Shown one piece after another: positions 61,416 through 64,000 of a stretch of DNA of 64,000 nt. Every line of letters begins with the position of its first letter. The stretch's first letter is position 1. The stretch is taken from the NCBI GenBank assembly GCA_024685175.1, contig JAIKWD010000012.1:1-64000 (forward strand). Direction: 5' to 3'. The position numbers and the translations under genes are program-made. The notes under the pieces were generated by a model. That model was not told the origin of the DNA, searched no databases, and worked only from the letters and a program-made list of their open reading frames with translations. The stretch is from Bacteroidales bacterium. Lineage in GTDB: Bacteria; Bacteroidota; Bacteroidia; Bacteroidales; WCHB1-69.

Positions 61416-62258
61416 TTAGTAATCGCCGAGCGTGACGGGCAGTTGTGCAAGGGCAGCTTCCGCCTGCTCATCGTTTGGAGCCGCGCCATGCCACTTGTGC
61501 GTACCCTCCATATAATCCACACCCTTGCCCATCACAGTTTTCATAATGATAGCAATAGGCTTGCCATTATGGGCCAATGTCTTGGCTAAAGTGAGGGTCT
61601 GCACACACTTTTTCATGTCGTTGCCATCGACTTCAAGCACGATCCAGTTAGAGGCTTCGAATTTAGCGCGAAGACGGCCCAAATTGCACACTTGGTCGGT
61701 GGGTCCGTCAATCTGCTTGCCATTGTTGTCAATGGTCACGATAAGGTTGTCCACGTGTTTTGCGCCTGCGAACATCACGGCTTCCCAGATCTGTCCTTCC
61801 TGCAACTCGCCATCGCCGGTAAGGGCGAACACGAGATGGTTGTCCTTGTTGGCCGTCTTAGCCAAAGCCGCTCCTATAGCGACAGACACACCCTGGCCTA
61901 GAGAGCCGGAAGCCACACGAATGCCAGGCAGGCCTTCCACGGGCGTAGGATGGCCTTGGAGACGCGTGTGGAGCTTGCGGAAGGTAGAGAGCTCTGATAT
62001 GGGAAAATAGCCTCTACGGGCCATTACGCTGTACAAAACAGGCGTAATATGGCCATTGGAGAGGAAAAACATGTCTTCGCCGTTGCCTCCACGGGTAAAA
62101 TGTGCTGGATCGATATCCATGACTTCAAAAAAGAGGGCCGTCAAGAAATCAGCGCATCCCAACGAGCCGCCCGGGTGACCGGATTTAGCTCCATGCACCA
62201 TTCTGATGATATCACGGCGTACTTGAGCCGCAACGTTTTGCAATGATTGTGTATCCAT
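61416..62258 (-). CDS. Transketolase, N-terminal subunit
   Basis: This 280-residue protein is the TPP-binding N-terminal half of transketolase: GAKSGHPGGSLGCADFLTALF, LSNGHITPVLYSVMARRG, ASGSLGQGVSVAIGAAL and GDGELQEGQIWEAVMFA. In organisms with split transketolase a C-terminal subunit is needed, usually encoded next door; here the next gene is lptF and no C-terminal half lies in the window. I chose the ATG at 62258, 22 bases after the HIT gene. The longer frame is a shadow of that gene. Confidence 0.92.
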   Translation of the reverse strand: MDTQSLQNVAAQVRRDIIRMVHGAKSGHPGGSLGCADFLTALFFEVMDIDPAHFTRGGNGEDMFFLSNGHITPVLYSVMARRGYFPISELSTFRKLHTRLQGHPTPVEGLPGIRVASGSLGQGVSVAIGAALAKTANKDNHLVFALTGDGELQEGQIWEAVMFAGAKHVDNLIVTIDNNGKQIDGPTDQVCNLGRLRAKFEASNWIVLEVDGNDMKKCVQTLTLAKTLAHNGKPIAIIMKTVMGKGVDYMEGTHKWHGAAPNDEQAEAALAQLPVTLGDY

Positions 62259-62280
62259 AATATTGTGTTTTTTGTCGATG

Positions 62281-62682
62281 TTATAAAACCACCTCGGAAG
62301 AAATCCTGCGGGCGATGTCTTGGAATTGTTCAGGGGTGAGTTGAACGCGTTCTTTCTTGAAGTCAAGGTCACCCACACCATTGATGGGTACAAGGTGAAT
62401 GTGATTGTGTGGCACGTCAATACCGATAACGGCCACGCCCACGCGATTGCACGGGAAAGCCTTCTTGATGCCGACAGCCACCTTCTTGGCAAATACCATC
62501 ATCTCGCCGAGCATATCGTCCGGCAAATCAAAAATATAGTCATTCTGCAATTTGGTGATAACCAATGTGTGACCTTCGGCTATCGGAGAGATATCTAGAA
62601 AGGCAAAGAATTTATCGTTCTCGGCAATTTTATAACAAGGAATCTCTCCTTTAACAATTTTTGTAAAAATAGTATCCTCCAT
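62281..62682 (-). CDS. HIT family nucleotide hydrolase/transferase
   Basis: This 133-residue protein has the histidine triad H92, H94, H96 in VPHNHIHLVPI and the start FTKIVKGEIPCYKIAENDKFFAFLD typical of HinT-like proteins. Such enzymes hydrolyse AMP-linked compounds in the cytoplasm. It lies 14 bases after greA and 22 bases before the transketolase gene. Confidence 0.94.
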   Translation of the reverse strand: MEDTIFTKIVKGEIPCYKIAENDKFFAFLDISPIAEGHTLVITKLQNDYIFDLPDDMLGEMMVFAKKVAVGIKKAFPCNRVGVAVIGIDVPHNHIHLVPINGVGDLDFKKERVQLTPEQFQDIARRISSEVVL

Positions 62683-62696
62683 AATGTTGATTTTTT

Positions 62697-63170
62697 TTAA
62701 CGTGCTACTTCCAAAATTTCAAAATCCATAGTTCCAGCGGGGGCTTGCATGGTGACCACATCGCCTTTGGAATTGCCGATAAGCGACTTGGCGAGAGGAC
62801 TGGTGACGGAAATCTTACCAGCCTTAAAGTCGGATTCCGATTCTGGCACTATTGTATAAGTCATTACGGCACCCGTTTTCACATTTTTTACTGTAACGAT
62901 AGAATAGATAAGAACTTTAGAGACATCTATCTTAGACTCGTCGAGGACGCGGGCCTTGGAGATGAGGTTGCGCAGATTGGCAATCTTAAGTTCCAAGAGA
63001 CCCTGAGCATCCTTAGCGGCATCGTACTCGGCATTTTCGGACAAATCGCCCTTATCACGCGCCTCCGCAATGGCTTGTGAAATCTTAGGTCTCTCCACTG
63101 ACTCCAATTCGTTCAGCTCTTTCTTCAGGGCATCGAGACCTTCCTGAGTGTAGTATTTTACATCTTCCAT
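62697..63170 (-). CDS. greA: Transcription elongation factor GreA
   Basis: This 157-residue protein has the GreA N-terminal coiled coil (KELNELESVERPKI, then GDLSENAEYDAAKDAQG with the acidic tip) and the C-terminal FKBP-like domain (ISVTSPLAKSLIGNSKGDVV). It rescues backtracked RNA polymerase by stimulating transcript cleavage. It is the first gene of the group running through the HIT, transketolase, lptF, GT4 and dxs genes. Confidence 0.96.
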   Translation of the reverse strand: MEDVKYYTQEGLDALKKELNELESVERPKISQAIAEARDKGDLSENAEYDAAKDAQGLLELKIANLRNLISKARVLDESKIDVSKVLIYSIVTVKNVKTGAVMTYTIVPESESDFKAGKISVTSPLAKSLIGNSKGDVVTMQAPAGTMDFEILEVAR

Positions 63171-63192
63171 ATTCGTTGATTTTTATTACACA

Positions 63193-63224
63193 AATAGAAG
63201 AGGCTTTTGCAAGCCTCTTCTATT
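63193..63224. terminator. Strong hairpin between the PorV-like gene and greA
   Basis: A perfect 14-bp inverted repeat (63193-63206 with 63211-63224) with a TTGC loop lies after the PorV-like stop and before greA. The downstream side on the minus strand is only moderately T-rich (TTTGTGTAAT). It probably ends the PorV-like transcript and separates it from greA. Confidence 0.75.
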
Positions 63225-63249
63225 ATATTTAAAAAAGGGTTATACGATT

Positions 63250-64000
63250 TTACAATGTGAACTTGAGACCGATGTAGTGGCAACCCTTCCATTGATGGGT
63301 GAAGCGGTAGGCGTAGTCGATGTAGATACGGCTGCCGGTATTGCCTTTCTTCAACGGTATCACGCAGGTTGCACCCACGGAAGGACCAGTGAAGAAGGAA
63401 TCGCTGTTCATCATGATAGTAGACAACACTTGAGCTTGAGCGTTCTCACCATATTCAGTACGCTGTTTCTTGGATAAGTTCTCCAAGGAATAACCGGCGC
63501 GAATCATGAAATAGTTCATGAAGCCGTATTCCAAACCGATGGCGAACACATCGCGGCTGTAAGAGTTAGCGGTGAATGATCCAGCAATAGTGATTCTGTG
63601 TTGAGCCTCATCACGAGTCAAGCCTTCAGCCTCAAGATCTTCTTTGGACATGGATTTGTATTCGCCGCCGAAGACCAAGAAGTCGTAGGATACGCCGATA
63701 GACAACAAAGCGGGCATTTCACTTTCAGCGGAACGAATTGCAACGGTTTGTTCAGTTGTCGTACCATTGATGACACCCAAGAATGACATACCGTCACCCT
63801 TATAGCTCATAGGAAGACCGATGTTCTTCAAGGTCACACCGATTTTAAAGTTTTCAAACTTACCTGCGGTATACTGAACACCTGCATCCAAGGCAAAGCC
63901 AGTGGCGTGCAAGTCTGCAATACTTTCATTGATAACCTTAATGGAAACACCACCCTTGATGAAGTTGTTGAAAGACTTGGCATAGTGTAAGCCAATGTAC
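63250..64000 (-). CDS. PorV/PorQ-like outer-membrane barrel protein, N-terminus beyond window
   Basis: The frame is open from the right edge to a TAA at 63250 (250 codons); the start lies outside. The sequence reads as a FadL-type barrel of the PorV/PorQ group: YIGLHYAKSFNNFIKGGVSI, then DLHATGFALDAGVQY, IGVTLKNIG, YFMIRAGYSLENLSK and a C-terminal IYIDYAYRFTHQWKGCHYIGLKFTL ending in an aromatic/hydrophobic strand. PorV-type proteins shuttle T9SS cargo, which fits the two sorting-domain proteases in this window. It could instead be another FadL-like barrel. Confidence 0.7.
   Translation of the reverse strand, partial: YIGLHYAKSFNNFIKGGVSIKVINESIADLHATGFALDAGVQYTAGKFENFKIGVTLKNIGLPMSYKGDGMSFLGVINGTTTEQTVAIRSAESEMPALLSIGVSYDFLVFGGEYKSMSKEDLEAEGLTRDEAQHRITIAGSFTANSYSRDVFAIGLEYGFMNYFMIRAGYSLENLSKKQRTEYGENAQAQVLSTIMMNSDSFFTGPSVGATCVIPLKKGNTGSRIYIDYAYRFTHQWKGCHYIGLKFTL

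Overview
The window is a gene-dense stretch of a Bacteroidota chromosome, most likely order Bacteroidales; I cannot name a species. The evidence is: promoter elements of the Bacteroidetes form TAnnTTTG in front of many genes; two secreted peptidases with C-terminal type IX secretion (T9SS) sorting domains and a PorV-like barrel at the right edge; an AtpB with a long N-terminal extension; the DUF2723, DUF4340 and DUF4369 families; the coaX-OMP-TPR-lptC gene order; and very few Shine-Dalgarno sequences. No rRNA, tRNA, CRISPR array, insertion sequence or prophage was seen, and no gene-free stretch exceeds about 200 bases.

Layout. 1-4022 (minus): atpB-atpE-atpF, then tatD and an Old Yellow Enzyme homologue cut by the left edge; the F1 genes are absent. 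4071-6131 (minus): a PadR regulator and a PspC-domain protein, with a near-perfect operator dyad over the promoter. 6187-13384 (minus): a lipoprotein cyclophilin, pheS, a DUF2723 O-mannosyltransferase-like protein, elbB, and a shikimate kinase fused to a second P-loop kinase. 13554-16604 (plus): a small lipoprotein, a DUF4369 lipoprotein, cinA, xerD. 16601-18139 (minus): a flippase. 18335-20973 (plus): a DUF4340 protein, ribD, a YigZ protein. 20970-25052 (minus): coaX, a barrel protein, a TPR protein, lptC. 25157-27958: mntP, a beta-helix lipoprotein, truA. 28089-31335 (plus): a double ABC ATPase, a MauE/thioredoxin-like protein, a TetR-like regulator. 31341-45139: alaS, a T9SS subtilase, comF, surE, an arginine-gingipain-like C25 peptidase, a BASS-family transporter, lptG and an S9 dipeptidyl-peptidase-like enzyme.

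45316-56805 (plus) is the main accessory region: a tightly packed nine-gene operon starting with a saccharopine-dehydrogenase-type enzyme, then a Wzx flippase, two paralogous sugar-transfer-associated ATP-grasp proteins around a CapA homologue, a TupA-like ATP-grasp protein, a Wzy-like polymerase fused to a GT4 glycosyltransferase, an ExoA-like GT2 and a DegT-type aminotransferase. The combination suggests a surface glycan carrying amide-linked amino-acid (perhaps opine-like) groups. That is inference, and it is the best candidate here for an undescribed system.

56846-64000 (minus): greA, a HIT protein, the N-terminal half of transketolase, lptF, a GT4 glycosyltransferase and dxs form one packed operon, preceded by a terminator hairpin and a PorV/PorQ-like outer-membrane protein that runs off the window.

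Together the window encodes much of a cell-envelope programme: LPS transport (LptC and two LptF/G permeases), two flippases, several glycosyltransferases, T9SS cargo and lipoproteins, mixed with housekeeping genes.
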